Part shown: one piece after another, positions 1 to 8,015 of the stretch
Layout: the number at the start of each line of letters is the position of its first letter
How positions within the stretch are numbered: the stretch's first letter is position 1
Source: Erythrobacter aurantius
Lineage (GTDB): Bacteria > Pseudomonadota > Alphaproteobacteria > Sphingomonadales > Sphingomonadaceae
Direction: 5' to 3'
DNA: 64,000 nt
Assembly: GCF_023823125.1 (NCBI RefSeq)
Contig: NZ_CP090949.1
Location: forward strand, 434,001-498,000
The notes under the pieces: model-generated
What the model was told of the DNA's origin: nothing
Seen by the model: the letters and a program-made list of their open reading frames with translations, nothing else
Databases searched by the model: none
Translations under genes and position numbers: made by a program

Positions 1-523
1 ATTCAAGCCGGACGATCGCATTGTAGAGATCGGGTTTGAACGTGATGCCAAACCATCGTGACAGCGCATTGGTATCGACGCACCAACCTTCGGGAGTGTC
101 ATAAATGTCCCGAGCAACCGGTGCGCGCCCTGTGTTCACGTTTTGTACCGTACCGGAGTCGCGATCGAGGGTGAATTTCTGGTCTTCCGCGAACAACCAG
201 CCAGTTGCGCGGCGCGACTCTTTGTCGATGCGGATCGGAAGATCGAGCGATTGGATGACATCGGCAAGATCAAGGCATATGCCGCGATCAGTCTGGTAAC
301 CGCGCACGTCGTAAGTCAGCTTGTAGTTCTGAATAACGAGCTGAAGGAAAAGGAAATCGTCATCATTGGCTTGCCAGTTCGAAGCCGATTGCGCGCTCGC
401 TGGCTGATAACTGGCGTTTCCGTTGGAATTCTGGGCCTCAACAGGCGTTTCGGCCATAAACGCGCCAAGCGCCACCGCGATACTCGCGGCGGCGCCCAGG
501 GTTCGATGGCGAAGCGCTCTCAT
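1..523 (-). CDS. N-terminal part of a secreted protein, probably a fimbrial usher (cut by window edge)
   Basis: An open frame runs from ATG at 523 to the window edge, about 174 codons with no stop. It begins with a cleavable signal peptide (basic MRALRHR, then an Ala/Gly-rich core ending near VEAQ). The following region, around residues 60-170, resembles the small N-terminal domain of usher-like proteins found beside PapD-type chaperones (LDLADVIQSLDLPIRID, then ATGWLFAEDQKFTLDRD). It starts 28 bp after the chaperone stop and is on the same strand, so the two probably share a transcript. An usher role in the outer membrane is inferred mainly from context, because the barrel lies outside the window. 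Confidence 0.6.
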   Translation of the reverse strand, partial: MRALRHRTLGAAASIAVALGAFMAETPVEAQNSNGNASYQPASAQSASNWQANDDDFLFLQLVIQNYKLTYDVRGYQTDRGICLDLADVIQSLDLPIRIDKESRRATGWLFAEDQKFTLDRDSGTVQNVNTGRAPVARDIYDTPEGWCVDTNALSRWFGITFKPDLYNAIVRLE

Positions 524-551
524 GGCAATCTTGTCCGATCAGCCCATCGGC

Positions 552-1388
552 TCAGCCCAGAAAGCTGTCCACGGCGGCAATAAGGCCGCCTCCGGCTTCT
601 GGCATTTCGCGGTATTCGATCCGCAGCTGTCCGGTGAGGTTGGCTCTCTGGTCAGGCGTTAGGCGGACCCGCACTTCCCGTTCGTTGAGTTCGGGATAGA
701 CGGCGACACCGCGCAATTCGACGATCGGTTCCGGCAGGCCGGGCTTGGTCACGCTCAGCACCCCGTAGGTCGAGCTTTCCCCCGCGCGGCTGATGGAAAG
801 CGACAGTTCCGGCCCTGCTTCACCTTGCACGATGCTGGGCTGGTTGAGGGCAACCTGCGCCTCGACCCTGCCCTGGCGCACGATGATGGGAATGGTGACG
901 CCATAGATCGGGATCAACTGGATCGACACACCATCGGTTTGTTGATCCTGATCGCTCACCTCGCGCGGGCGCGGTATGGCCTTGAACGACATGTGGACGC
1001 GATACTCGCCATCGGCGAGATCCGCGCCGGGCCGGGCCGCGAGACGAACGGCCTGCGGCTGACCGGGCGGAAGCGTGATGCGCCGCGGAGCGTAGCGGAT
1101 CATTCCGAGTGCCGCTTCCTCGATGGCGTTGGCATCGGTCCGCTCGACCGGTTCCAGCCGGCCGTTTTCGAGCATGCGGCGCAGTTCGAGTTCGATGCGA
1201 TAGGTTGCTTCTTCGGAGCCAATATTGCTGAGAATTACCTCTGTGCCGCGCGATCCATCAAGAATGACGCGTGTCGGTGCCACCAGCAGGTCACCCTGTG
1301 CCTGAACCGGTGCTGCGAGAGCGACAGTGGAGGCGGCAACCAAAGCAGCGGCAATACCGGAGATTTTCTTTATTTTTTTGAATGACAT
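552..1388 (-). CDS. PapD-like periplasmic pilus chaperone
   Basis: A 278-residue periplasmic protein with a signal peptide (MSFKKIKKISG, hydrophobic stretch, cleavage near VQAQ). Two immunoglobulin-like domains follow. The first contains the family pattern LLVAPTRVILDGSRGTEVIL and IRYAPRRITLPPGQPQAVRL. PapD-type chaperones hold pilin subunits in the periplasm and deliver them to an outer-membrane usher. The start at 1388 is preferred over an upstream ATG at 1439 because an AGGGAG ribosome site precedes it and the signal peptide begins there. The IS element ends only about 100 bp upstream, so expression may now rely on an IS-derived or local promoter. Confidence 0.85.
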   Translation of the reverse strand: MSFKKIKKISGIAAALVAASTVALAAPVQAQGDLLVAPTRVILDGSRGTEVILSNIGSEEATYRIELELRRMLENGRLEPVERTDANAIEEAALGMIRYAPRRITLPPGQPQAVRLAARPGADLADGEYRVHMSFKAIPRPREVSDQDQQTDGVSIQLIPIYGVTIPIIVRQGRVEAQVALNQPSIVQGEAGPELSLSISRAGESSTYGVLSVTKPGLPEPIVELRGVAVYPELNEREVRVRLTPDQRANLTGQLRIEYREMPEAGGGLIAAVDSFLG

Positions 1389-1487
1389 CGCGTCGATTGC
1401 TCCCTGGGTCGGACAATCGGGACCCTTCCGACTGCCCACGTATTTTCACGGAGTTTGGTAACCGATCAGGGTTAAGAAGAGCTAAAC

Positions 1488-1491
1488 CATG
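1488..1491. repeat. Target-site duplication CATG, left copy
   Basis: CATG lies directly outside the left end of the insertion sequence. The same four bases occur at 2731-2734 outside the right end. A 4-bp duplication is typical of the IS407 subgroup of IS3-family elements. Confidence 0.85.
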
Positions 1492-1517
1492 TGACGTGCT
1501 CCCCTGATTGTTACCAG

Positions 1518-2408
1518 TCAGAGGTAGAGTCTGGCTCCTTCATGATGGTTGTTTGATGGGATGGCAACGTGTCTGGGGGCATGCCCCCAGACACGTTGGC
1601 CGGCGATCTCGGCGGGGGTCTTCCCGCCCAGTTTCGAGTGTGGCCTGACCGTGTTGTAATCGTGTCGCCAGGCGGCCAGCACGAACCGGGCATGGGCCAG
1701 CGAGGTGAACAGCGTCTCGTTGAGGCATTCGTCGCGCAGGCGGCCATTGAAGCTCTCCACGAAGCCGTTCTGCATTGGCTTTCCCGGTGCGATGTAGTGC
1801 CACTCGACCCTGCGCTCCTGCGACCAGCGCAGGATGGCCGACGAGGTCAGTTCGGTGCCATTGTCGCTGACCACCGTATGCGGCTTTCCCCGGATGCCGA
1901 TAAGGCTGGTCAGTTCCCGCGCTACCCGAGCACCCGACAGCGACGTATCGGCCACCAGCGCCAGGCACTCGCGCGTGTAGTCATCGACCACGCACAGGAT
2001 ACGGAAGCGCCGACCGCAGATCAGGCTGTCGGAGACGAAGTCGAGCGACCAACGCTGGTTCGGGCCGTCCGGCAGCACCATCGGCCTGCGCGTGCCCAAG
2101 GCCCTTTTCCGGCCGCCACGGCGACGCACGCGCAGCCCCTCCTCCCGGTAGATGCGCAGCAGCTTCTTGTGGTTGGGCCTGATGCCTTCCCGCGCCAGAA
2201 GGTAGCCCAGGCGGCGATAGCCGAACCGGCGGCGTTCCGCCGCCAGCTCGCGCAGCCGTTGCCGCAGCGCCCCGTCATCTGGCCTTGTAGGCTCGTAACG
2301 GATTACCCTGCGGCTCACACCAACCAGTGCACACGCCCGACGCTCGCTCACCCCGTGATGCTCCCGGGCATAGGCGACGGCTTCCCGCTTGGCGCCGGGC
2401 GTTACCAT
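1518..2408 (-). CDS. IS3-family transposase OrfB (DDE integrase domain)
   Basis: The 296-residue catalytic part of the transposase. An N-terminal HTH_21 region ([20 protein letters not shown]) is followed by the rve integrase core with the DDE triad: Asp in RWSLDFVSD, Asp in VVSDNGTE and Glu in [13 protein letters not shown]. The C-terminal [15 protein letters not shown] motif is usual for IS3 OrfB. Its ATG at 2408 overlaps the end of orfA. The functional enzyme is probably an OrfAB fusion made by -1 frameshifting, with OrfB alone as a minor product. No damage is seen. Confidence 0.93.
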   Translation of the reverse strand: MVTPGAKREAVAYAREHHGVSERRACALVGVSRRVIRYEPTRPDDGALRQRLRELAAERRRFGYRRLGYLLAREGIRPNHKKLLRIYREEGLRVRRRGGRKRALGTRRPMVLPDGPNQRWSLDFVSDSLICGRRFRILCVVDDYTRECLALVADTSLSGARVARELTSLIGIRGKPHTVVSDNGTELTSSAILRWSQERRVEWHYIAPGKPMQNGFVESFNGRLRDECLNETLFTSLAHARFVLAAWRHDYNTVRPHSKLGGKTPAEIAGQRVWGHAPRHVAIPSNNHHEGARLYL

Positions 2409-2668
2409 TTTTTTGATGCCAGATCCTTCAGCACCGCGTTGTCCAACATCGCCTCGGCCAGCAGCTTCTTCAGCCGCGAGTTCTCCTCCTCGAGCGATCG
2501 CAGCCGCCGGGCCTCGGACACCTCGAGCCCGCCGAACTTAGACTTCCACTTGTAGAACGTCGCCGAGCTGATCCCGTGGCGGCGGCAGACCTCAGTCGTC
2601 GCCATGCCCGCTTCCTGCTCCTTCAAGATCGCAATGATCTGCTCTTCGTTGAACCTGCTTCGCTTCAT
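2402..2668 (-). CDS. IS3-family transposase OrfA (helix-turn-helix)
   Basis: An 88-residue DNA-binding subunit of the IS3 transposase. A helix-turn-helix covers residues 5-45 ([20 protein letters not shown], then [19 protein letters not shown]). A leucine-zipper-like coiled coil follows ([20 protein letters not shown]). In this family OrfA binds the terminal repeats and, when fused to OrfB, forms the active transposase. The last sense codons are TCA AAA AAA TGG, so the stop falls directly after a slippery heptamer. Confidence 0.93.
   Translation of the reverse strand: MKRSRFNEEQIIAILKEQEAGMATTEVCRRHGISSATFYKWKSKFGGLEVSEARRLRSLEEENSRLKKLLAEAMLDNAVLKDLASKKW
2408..2414 (-). promoter_or_regulatory. 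Programmed -1 frameshift site (A AAA AAA) of the IS
   Basis: On the coding strand the end of orfA reads TC A-AAA-AAA TGG TAA. This is a canonical A_AAA_AAA -1 slippery heptamer in the orfA frame. Slipping back one base enters the orfB frame and yields a fused OrfAB protein, as is known for IS3-family elements. The orfB ATG directly follows. Confidence 0.85.
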
Positions 2669-2730
2669 ATCGTCCGACTCCTTGCGTCAGACTCTACCAA
2701 AAAGCGGTCACATTTCAGGGGAGCACGTCA

Positions 2731-2734
2731 CATG
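2731..2734. repeat. Target-site duplication CATG, right copy
   Basis: This is the right-hand partner of the CATG at 1488-1491 and lies directly outside the right inverted repeat of the IS element. Confidence 0.85.
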
Positions 2735-2754
2735 ATGGGTCGCGGCGCGGTCAC

Positions 2755-2794
2755 GCAAAAGGAAAGCCGCACCCCTGCGAGAGGGATGCGGCTT
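2755..2794 (-). terminator. Intrinsic terminator after the DUF4402 gene
   Basis: On the minus strand an 8-bp stem, AAGCCGCA/TGCGGCTT with G-T or mismatch positions inside, spans 2764-2794. It is followed by TTTCCTTTT. It lies 48 bp after the DUF4402 stop. In the pre-insertion operon it would sit between subunit and chaperone genes, so it may have set a higher level for the subunit. Confidence 0.65.
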
Positions 2795-2841
2795 GAACCT
2801 GTGTCTAAGATGCTATGGCGCCCGGAAGCGCCGATCAGCTC

Positions 2842-3381
2842 TTACGAATATTCGACCGAGACGGTGAAGGTGCCGTCATAGATGCCCGAAACTTCAGTGC
2901 CGTCGAGGGTGATCGTGCCACCTACGTCAAAGGTCGCATCGCCAGCACCGTCGAGGGTCACTTCAGGACCGGTGCCGCCGTTTTCGCTCGAGGTGAACGA
3001 ATCAAGGATGATGCTGGTTTCAGCAGCCGTGAGCGGTGTGTAGGTCGAGTGGCGCAGTTCCACCGAAGAAGCCGGCAGATTGATGGTCATGGCCTTGTTG
3101 GCGGTTCCCTCAACCGAGAAGCTGGCAACGCTGGTGGTACCCGAGCAAACGATGTCCACGGCCGAGCAATCGAGCGTTCCATCGGAGCCCAGCGTCACAG
3201 CGCCGCTGCCGCTGACAACCATGGCACCGAAATCAAGGGTGGTATCAGCAGTCAGAACGAGCGCATCGAGCACTTCGGCGGTGGCATCAGCGGTCGCGGT
3301 GTCTGCGTGTGCAGCCGAGCTCATACCAAGTGCGGCAAACATGGCAACGCCAGCAGCGCCAAAACGAATGGTCTTTTTCAT
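2842..3381 (-). CDS. DUF4402 domain protein, probable pilus or surface subunit
   Basis: A 179-residue exported protein. The signal peptide MKKTIRFGAAGVAMFAALG is cleaved near SSAAHA. The mature part is rich in Ala, Thr, Ser, Gly and Asp, poor in Lys and predicted to be all beta. It carries the DUF4402 pattern with two cysteines (TLDCSAVDIVCSG) and a C-terminal beta strand ending GTFTVSVEYS, like a donor-strand subunit. The chaperone and usher-like genes lie downstream on the same strand, beyond the IS. The start at 3381 has AAAGGA seven bases upstream. An ATG at 3384 is also possible. Confidence 0.82.
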   Translation of the reverse strand: MKKTIRFGAAGVAMFAALGMSSAAHADTATADATAEVLDALVLTADTTLDFGAMVVSGSGAVTLGSDGTLDCSAVDIVCSGTTSVASFSVEGTANKAMTINLPASSVELRHSTYTPLTAAETSIILDSFTSSENGGTGPEVTLDGAGDATFDVGGTITLDGTEVSGIYDGTFTVSVEYS

Positions 3382-3624
3382 CATCTGGTCCTTTTCAAAC
3401 CTGGTCTTTTCCCGTGCACACATGACCAGATTTGCGACCCGAATCGCGCCGAATGGCCATGTCCGCCGAACGGGAAAGCCCCCCGTTCGCACAGCCTAGG
3501 TAGAACCCCGAGGTTCAACGTTCGTTTTTGGGTATGGTTACCCGGATGGTAAGGATTGACAGACAGGGCCAGTCAAACGGCGGAAATCTGCCGTTTCCGA
3601 TGCTCAAATGCAGTGAAATGCGGC

Positions 3625-4614
3625 TTAAATATCCCCGCCCGTAAGCCGCTGACACACAAGATCGAGCTGATCCAGAGTGCCATATTTGATGGTGACGGAG
3701 CCGGATCTCGGGTCCGAATCGGCCTTGATCCGGACTGTAAGCCCAAGAAATTCCTCAAGATGATTCTGCACCGCCACGATGTCGGCATTTTCCGTGATGG
3801 TGGCGGTGGAACCGGCGGCGTTAGTGGTGTCAGCCTTCACGCCCTTGGCAAGTTTGCGCACCAGCTTCTCGATCTCACGCACCGAGAGGTTGTCGTTCAC
3901 GGCTTTGCGCGCAAGATCAGCGGCATCGTCCTGTCCGATGAGAGCGCGTGCGTGGCCCATGGACAGACGACCCGCCTCGACCAGATCAAGCACTGCGGAA
4001 GGAAGGCTGAGCAGTCGCTGGATATTGGCCACGTGGCTGCGCGATTTCTCCACCATCCGGGCGATTTCGGCCTGGGTCATGCCCTCTTCTTCCGAAAGCC
4101 GGTGATAGGCGCGCGCTTCCTCGACAGGGTTCAGATCCTCACGCTGGAGGTTTTCGATAAGGGCGAGCGCCATAACCTCGCGCTCGCTGAGATCGCGCAC
4201 CAGCGCCGGAATCTCATGCAACCGGGCCTTTTGCGCCGCACGCCAGCGGCGTTCGCCCGCCACCAGCTGGTACCGCCCTCCCCCAAGCGGCCTGACTATG
4301 ACAGGCTGGATCACGCCGCGAGCCGCGATCGAGGCGGCAAGTTCATCGAGTGCGGTTTCGTCAAAGTGCTTGCGCGGGTTACCCGGCAACGGCTCAATTG
4401 CGGCCACTGCCAGATTTTTCAAAGGAGAATCAGAGGTTTGCTGGCTATTTTCAGCGGCAGAGCCGCTGGTTTCCGGTGCGCTTCGTACCAGGGGTTCCTC
4501 ACGCTTGGTTTCACCAAGCAATGCGCCCAGCCCCTTGCCCAGCTTTTTCTTCCGATCAGCAGCACTGCGCTGAGGGACGGAAAAACGGATCGGATCGTTG
4601 GTGGTGCCGCTCAC
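3625..4614 (-). CDS. parB: Chromosome partitioning protein ParB
   Basis: A 329-residue CTP-dependent DNA clamp that loads at parS and spreads, driving segregation of the origin with ParA. Near residue 25 is the N-terminal ParA-contact motif KKLGKGLGALLGE. The CTPase domain carries NPRKHFDE, GERRWRAAQ and ENLQREDLNPVEEA. A helix-turn-helix (MTQAEIARMVEKSRSHVANI) binds parS, and a dimerisation domain ends the protein. The ATG overlaps the parA stop by 4 bp. Four parS sites lie within 5 kb, confirming a chromosomal ParB rather than a plasmid one. Confidence 0.97.
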   Translation of the reverse strand: MSGTTNDPIRFSVPQRSAADRKKKLGKGLGALLGETKREEPLVRSAPETSGSAAENSQQTSDSPLKNLAVAAIEPLPGNPRKHFDETALDELAASIAARGVIQPVIVRPLGGGRYQLVAGERRWRAAQKARLHEIPALVRDLSEREVMALALIENLQREDLNPVEEARAYHRLSEEEGMTQAEIARMVEKSRSHVANIQRLLSLPSAVLDLVEAGRLSMGHARALIGQDDAADLARKAVNDNLSVREIEKLVRKLAKGVKADTTNAAGSTATITENADIVAVQNHLEEFLGLTVRIKADSDPRSGSVTIKYGTLDQLDLVCQRLTGGDI

Positions 4615-5387
4615 GCTGCTTGCCTTTCTGCCGGGAAGCGCCCGATCAGCTCACGCGCAAGCCCGATGTAGGCGCGGCTACCGGCGCATTCATTGTCATA
4701 GATTAGAGCCGGCATCCCGTAACTGGGAGCTTCGGAAAGCCGGACATTGCGGGGGATGACGGTGTCGAAAACGACGTTGCCAAGGCAATCGCGCACATCA
4801 TCTGCGACCTGATCGGTCAAGCGGTTGCGGCGATCGAACATGGTGAGAGCCACCCCGATAATGCCGAGCGAGGGATTGAAACGCTGTTTCACCAATTCGA
4901 CGGTCTGCAGCAGTTGGCTCAGCCCCTCCAGGGCGAAGAATTCGCATTGCAGCGGCACAAGCAGCGTGTCTGCGGCGCACAGTGCGTTCAGTGTCAACAG
5001 CCCCAGCGAGGGCGGACAGTCGATGAAGCAGATTTCATATCCCTGGTGATCGCGCAGTGCGGTGCGCAGACGGGCTGCACGATCTTCAACCGAAACAAGT
5101 TCAACCTCGGCCCCGCTGAGATCTTGCGTAGCGGGCACGATATCGAGCCCGGGAATGGCCGTTTCGACAATCGCTTCGGCGAGTGGAACCTCGTCAACTA
5201 GGACGTCATAGCTCGAAACACCGCGTGATTCCGCGCCCACACCCATTCCGGTCGAAGCATTGCCCTGCGGGTCGAGGTCAATCAGCAGGGTGCGCCAACC
5301 GGTTGCGGCCATGGCGGTCGCCATATTGATCGCAGTGGTCGTCTTGCCAACGCCACCCTTTTGGTTCGCAATCGCAATCGTAAGCAT
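4611..5387 (-). CDS. parA: Chromosome partitioning ATPase ParA (Soj family)
   Basis: A 258-residue deviant-Walker ATPase that binds nucleoid DNA non-specifically in its ATP form and pulls ParB-parS complexes. Visible motifs are Walker A KGGVGKTTTAINMA near residue 9, the A' motif LLIDLDPQGNASTG and the Walker B-like FIDCPPSLGLLT. It lacks the extra N-terminal DNA-binding domain of many plasmid ParA proteins. It is translationally coupled to parB (4-bp overlap) and starts 63 bp after the rsmG stop. Confidence 0.97.
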   Translation of the reverse strand: MLTIAIANQKGGVGKTTTAINMATAMAATGWRTLLIDLDPQGNASTGMGVGAESRGVSSYDVLVDEVPLAEAIVETAIPGLDIVPATQDLSGAEVELVSVEDRAARLRTALRDHQGYEICFIDCPPSLGLLTLNALCAADTLLVPLQCEFFALEGLSQLLQTVELVKQRFNPSLGIIGVALTMFDRRNRLTDQVADDVRDCLGNVVFDTVIPRNVRLSEAPSYGMPALIYDNECAGSRAYIGLARELIGRFPAERQAA

Positions 5388-5450
5388 CGTGCGTTCCCTA
5401 TGTCATTTCCGCCAACAGACAGGCGAGGATCGGTTTCAACAGCGTGAGGG

Positions 5451-6095
5451 TCAGGCGCTCACGATGATTCCAGCCTCCGGATCGGTCAAGGATTGTTTCA
5501 CGTGGAACATTTTCCGAATCGCCGGCTTGGTTGCGTCCAATTCGTGCGCCGCAGAGCGCCCCTTGGGCAAGAGGTAGCAGGTTCCCCTTGTGGAGAAGGG
5601 TGCGGATAAGCGCAGCAACTTCTCCAACGGAGCAAAGGCCCGTGCCGAAATGATCCATGCAGGAAATGGCTCAACCCGCTCAAGTCGCTGCCCGATCACT
5701 CGGCAATTGGCCAAACCCAGTTCATGTTTGCAGGATTCGAGAAATTCTACGCGCCGGGCCCGCGATTCGACCACGACCACGGGAATTTCAGGCCTGAGGA
5801 TGGCAATTACGAGGCCGGGCAGTCCAGGGCCGGTACCAAGATCAAGCCAGAGGCCAGCCGCGCCTTCCGGATATGTTTCACGTGGAACATGCTCAAGAAG
5901 CTGGGCACTGTCCGCAATATGGCGCTGCCAGACCTCGGCCTCAGATGCCTTGCTGATCAGGTTCTGACGTGAGTTTTCGGCAAGCAGCAGGTCAACGTAG
6001 CGGTTAAGTCGCTCCAGCGCCTCCTCTGTCGCCATCTGCTCAACGTAGCGCTGCGCCTCGCCCTCGCTGGCTAGCCGGGCCTGTCCAGTAGTCAT
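5451..6095 (-). CDS. rsmG: 16S rRNA (guanine527-N7) methyltransferase RsmG
   Basis: A 214-residue SAM-dependent enzyme that methylates G527 of 16S rRNA. The SAM site is [17 protein letters not shown], followed by [15 protein letters not shown] and a late [12 protein letters not shown] motif. The chosen ATG at 6095 overlaps the mnmG stop (ATGA). An ATG 15 bp upstream is possible. The gene contains two parS sites, which constrain its protein sequence at LEHVPRET and MFHVKQS. Confidence 0.95.
   Translation of the reverse strand: MTTGQARLASEGEAQRYVEQMATEEALERLNRYVDLLLAENSRQNLISKASEAEVWQRHIADSAQLLEHVPRETYPEGAAGLWLDLGTGPGLPGLVIAILRPEIPVVVVESRARRVEFLESCKHELGLANCRVIGQRLERVEPFPAWIISARAFAPLEKLLRLSAPFSTRGTCYLLPKGRSAAHELDATKPAIRKMFHVKQSLTDPEAGIIVSA
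5494..5509. promoter_or_regulatory. parS site 1 (inside rsmG)
   Basis: TGTTTCACGTGGAACA is a 16-bp near-palindrome matching the bacterial parS consensus with its CACGTG core. It lies near the 3' end of rsmG, 107 bp upstream of parA. It should be a ParB nucleation site. Confidence 0.93.
5874..5889. promoter_or_regulatory. parS site 2 (inside rsmG)
   Basis: The sequence TGTTTCACGTGGAACA is identical to site 1 and lies 380 bp away, in the middle of rsmG. Both sites have the same orientation. Confidence 0.93.
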
Positions 6096-7954
6096 GCCGC
6101 TGACTGCCAACGACGAGCGTGTACCAGAAGCGCTGAAAGTGCGGCGGGTGTAACTCCGGGGACCCGACCTGCCGCAGCCAGGCTGGTGGGAGCAGCCGCA
6201 GTCAGGCGCTCGATCATCTCGTTCGAAAGGCCGGGAACATTGGCATAGGGAAAATCCGACGCTAGCGGCAATTCCTCACTGGCACGCAGATCACGCAATT
6301 CCGATTCCTGTCTTGCAAGATAAGGCGCATACGCCGCATCCTCAGCCATTTCCTCGGCCAGCTGCCTGTCCTGATCGATACCATCGCCCAACCAGGGGCT
6401 CAGATCGTCAAGGCTGATTCCATCGTGGGCCAGCCACTCCGAGACCGGCTTCTCGCCGGTATCACGCCGTACTGCCAACCCATGCTCGGCAAGCTCCTTG
6501 CCGTGAATCCTGGAAGCAAAAGTGTCAGCAATTGGCCCACGAAGCGTCTCACGCGCTTCGAACCACCGGCGCCGCTCATCGCCGATACAACCCGCTTCGA
6601 TCCCAAGACCGGTGAGGCGCGAAGACGCATTGTTTGCCCGAAGGCGCAGGCGATATTCGGCCCGTGACGTCAGCATGCGATAAGGCTCGCTCACGCCCTG
6701 AAGGGTCAGATCATCAATCATTACCGCAATGTACGAATTCGCACGATCAAGTCGGGGTGCTTGCTTGCCAAGCTGCGCAGCCGCTGCCTCGAGGCCAGCA
6801 ACCAGCCCTTGCGCCGCCGCTTCCTCGTAACCGGTGGTGCCGTTTATCTGACCCGCACAATACAACCCCGGGATGGCGCGGACCTGCAAGTCGGGCGTCA
6901 ATGCGCGGGGATCGATGTGGTCATACTCCACCGCATAGCCAGGAACGACCATCTCCACACGTTCAAGCCCCGGCATGGTACGCAGCATGGCTTGCTGGAC
7001 ATCCACCGGCAATGACGTGCTGATGCCATTGGGATAGACCAGATGCGTGTCGAGGCCCTCCGGCTCAAGAAACACTTGGTGGCCATCACGATCACCGAAA
7101 CGATGGATCTTGTCCTCGATTGAGGGGCAATAGCGCGGGCCTGCCGCGCCGATGGCTCCTGAAAACAGAGGCGAACGGTGCAAGTTGGCGCGGATAACAT
7201 CATGCGCAGCCTGGGTGGTGCGCGAAATGGCGCAGAACACCGGCGGGTTCGGACGCTTTGCTGTAAGTGGCGACATCGTCCACTCATCGGCATCCGAATG
7301 CTGCTCTTCCAACGAAGCCCAATCAATCGTTCGCCCATCAAGCCTGGGGGGTGTTCCTGTCTTGAGGCGGGCCATGGGCAAATCTGCGCCGCGCAATTGC
7401 GCCGCCAGCCGGGCGGCGGCATTCTCACCAATTCGCCCACCCTCAAACCGTTCTTCGCCGCGGAACAGGACACCGCCAAGGAAAGTCCCTGTGCAAAGGA
7501 TTACCCTTTCGGCGTCGATCAAGCGGCCGTCGGCGAGTTCCAACCCTGAAACCCGCCCACCATCCAACTTGAGCGCCGCTGCCTCCCCTTCGATCAGGCT
7601 CAGGTTCGGCTGATTGTGGACGATGGCCTGCACTGCGGCCTTGAAGAGCTTTCGATCGGCCTGAACGCGCGGACCCCAGACCGCACTACCCTTTGAGCGG
7701 TTCAGCATCCGGTAGTGGATCGCCCCAGCATCGGCAGCACGCCCGATCACGCCATCCAGAGCATCAACTTCCCGAACCAGATGGCCCTTGCCGAGACCAC
7801 CAATCGCCGGATTGCAGCTCATGGCGCCGATGGCGTTAAGGTCAAAGCTGACCAACGCAGTGCGTGCGCCCATGCGAGCCGCCGCACAAGCAGCCTCGAC
7901 ACCGGCATGGCCGCCGCCAACCACGATTACCTCATAGGATTGCATGAGCGCCAA
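6092..7954 (-). CDS. mnmG: tRNA uridine-34 carboxymethylaminomethyl modification enzyme MnmG (GidA)
   Basis: A 620-residue FAD protein that works with MnmE to install cmnm5 at U34 of certain tRNAs. The dinucleotide-binding motif [19 protein letters not shown] begins near residue 11. The family signatures [20 protein letters not shown] and GTPPRLDG follow, then the [20 protein letters not shown] box. A helical C-terminal domain ends the protein at normal length. It lies between mnmE (61-bp gap holding a parS) and rsmG (4-bp overlap), the usual origin-proximal order. Confidence 0.97.
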   Translation of the reverse strand: MALMQSYEVIVVGGGHAGVEAACAAARMGARTALVSFDLNAIGAMSCNPAIGGLGKGHLVREVDALDGVIGRAADAGAIHYRMLNRSKGSAVWGPRVQADRKLFKAAVQAIVHNQPNLSLIEGEAAALKLDGGRVSGLELADGRLIDAERVILCTGTFLGGVLFRGEERFEGGRIGENAAARLAAQLRGADLPMARLKTGTPPRLDGRTIDWASLEEQHSDADEWTMSPLTAKRPNPPVFCAISRTTQAAHDVIRANLHRSPLFSGAIGAAGPRYCPSIEDKIHRFGDRDGHQVFLEPEGLDTHLVYPNGISTSLPVDVQQAMLRTMPGLERVEMVVPGYAVEYDHIDPRALTPDLQVRAIPGLYCAGQINGTTGYEEAAAQGLVAGLEAAAAQLGKQAPRLDRANSYIAVMIDDLTLQGVSEPYRMLTSRAEYRLRLRANNASSRLTGLGIEAGCIGDERRRWFEARETLRGPIADTFASRIHGKELAEHGLAVRRDTGEKPVSEWLAHDGISLDDLSPWLGDGIDQDRQLAEEMAEDAAYAPYLARQESELRDLRASEELPLASDFPYANVPGLSNEMIERLTAAAPTSLAAAGRVPGVTPAALSALLVHARRWQSAA

Positions 7955-7983
7955 ATAGGGGCAGCGCCCCGTCCCGTCAAAGC

Positions 7984-7999
7984 TGTTTCACGTGGAACA
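7984..7999. promoter_or_regulatory. parS site 3 (mnmE-mnmG gap)
   Basis: TGTTTCACGTGGAACA is the same 16-mer as sites 1 and 2. It lies in the 61-bp space between the mnmE stop and the mnmG start and is the only parS here free of coding constraint. Confidence 0.93.
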
Positions 8000-8015
8000 C
8001 CGCGCGGGCGCAGAG

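Larger units (their letters stand above)
1492..2730 (-). mobile_element. IS3-family insertion sequence, IS407-like, intact, 1,239 bp
   Basis: The element is bounded by 16-bp perfect terminal inverted repeats, TGACGTGCTCCCCTGA at 1492-1507 and its complement at 2715-2730. A second matching block, GGTAGAGTCTG, lies further inside both ends. It is flanked by a CATG direct repeat. It carries two overlapping transposase frames, orfA and orfB, joined by an A7 slippery run. Ends, frames and catalytic residues all look intact, which suggests a recent and possibly active copy. It separates a DUF4402 subunit gene from its chaperone and usher-like genes. Confidence 0.93.
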
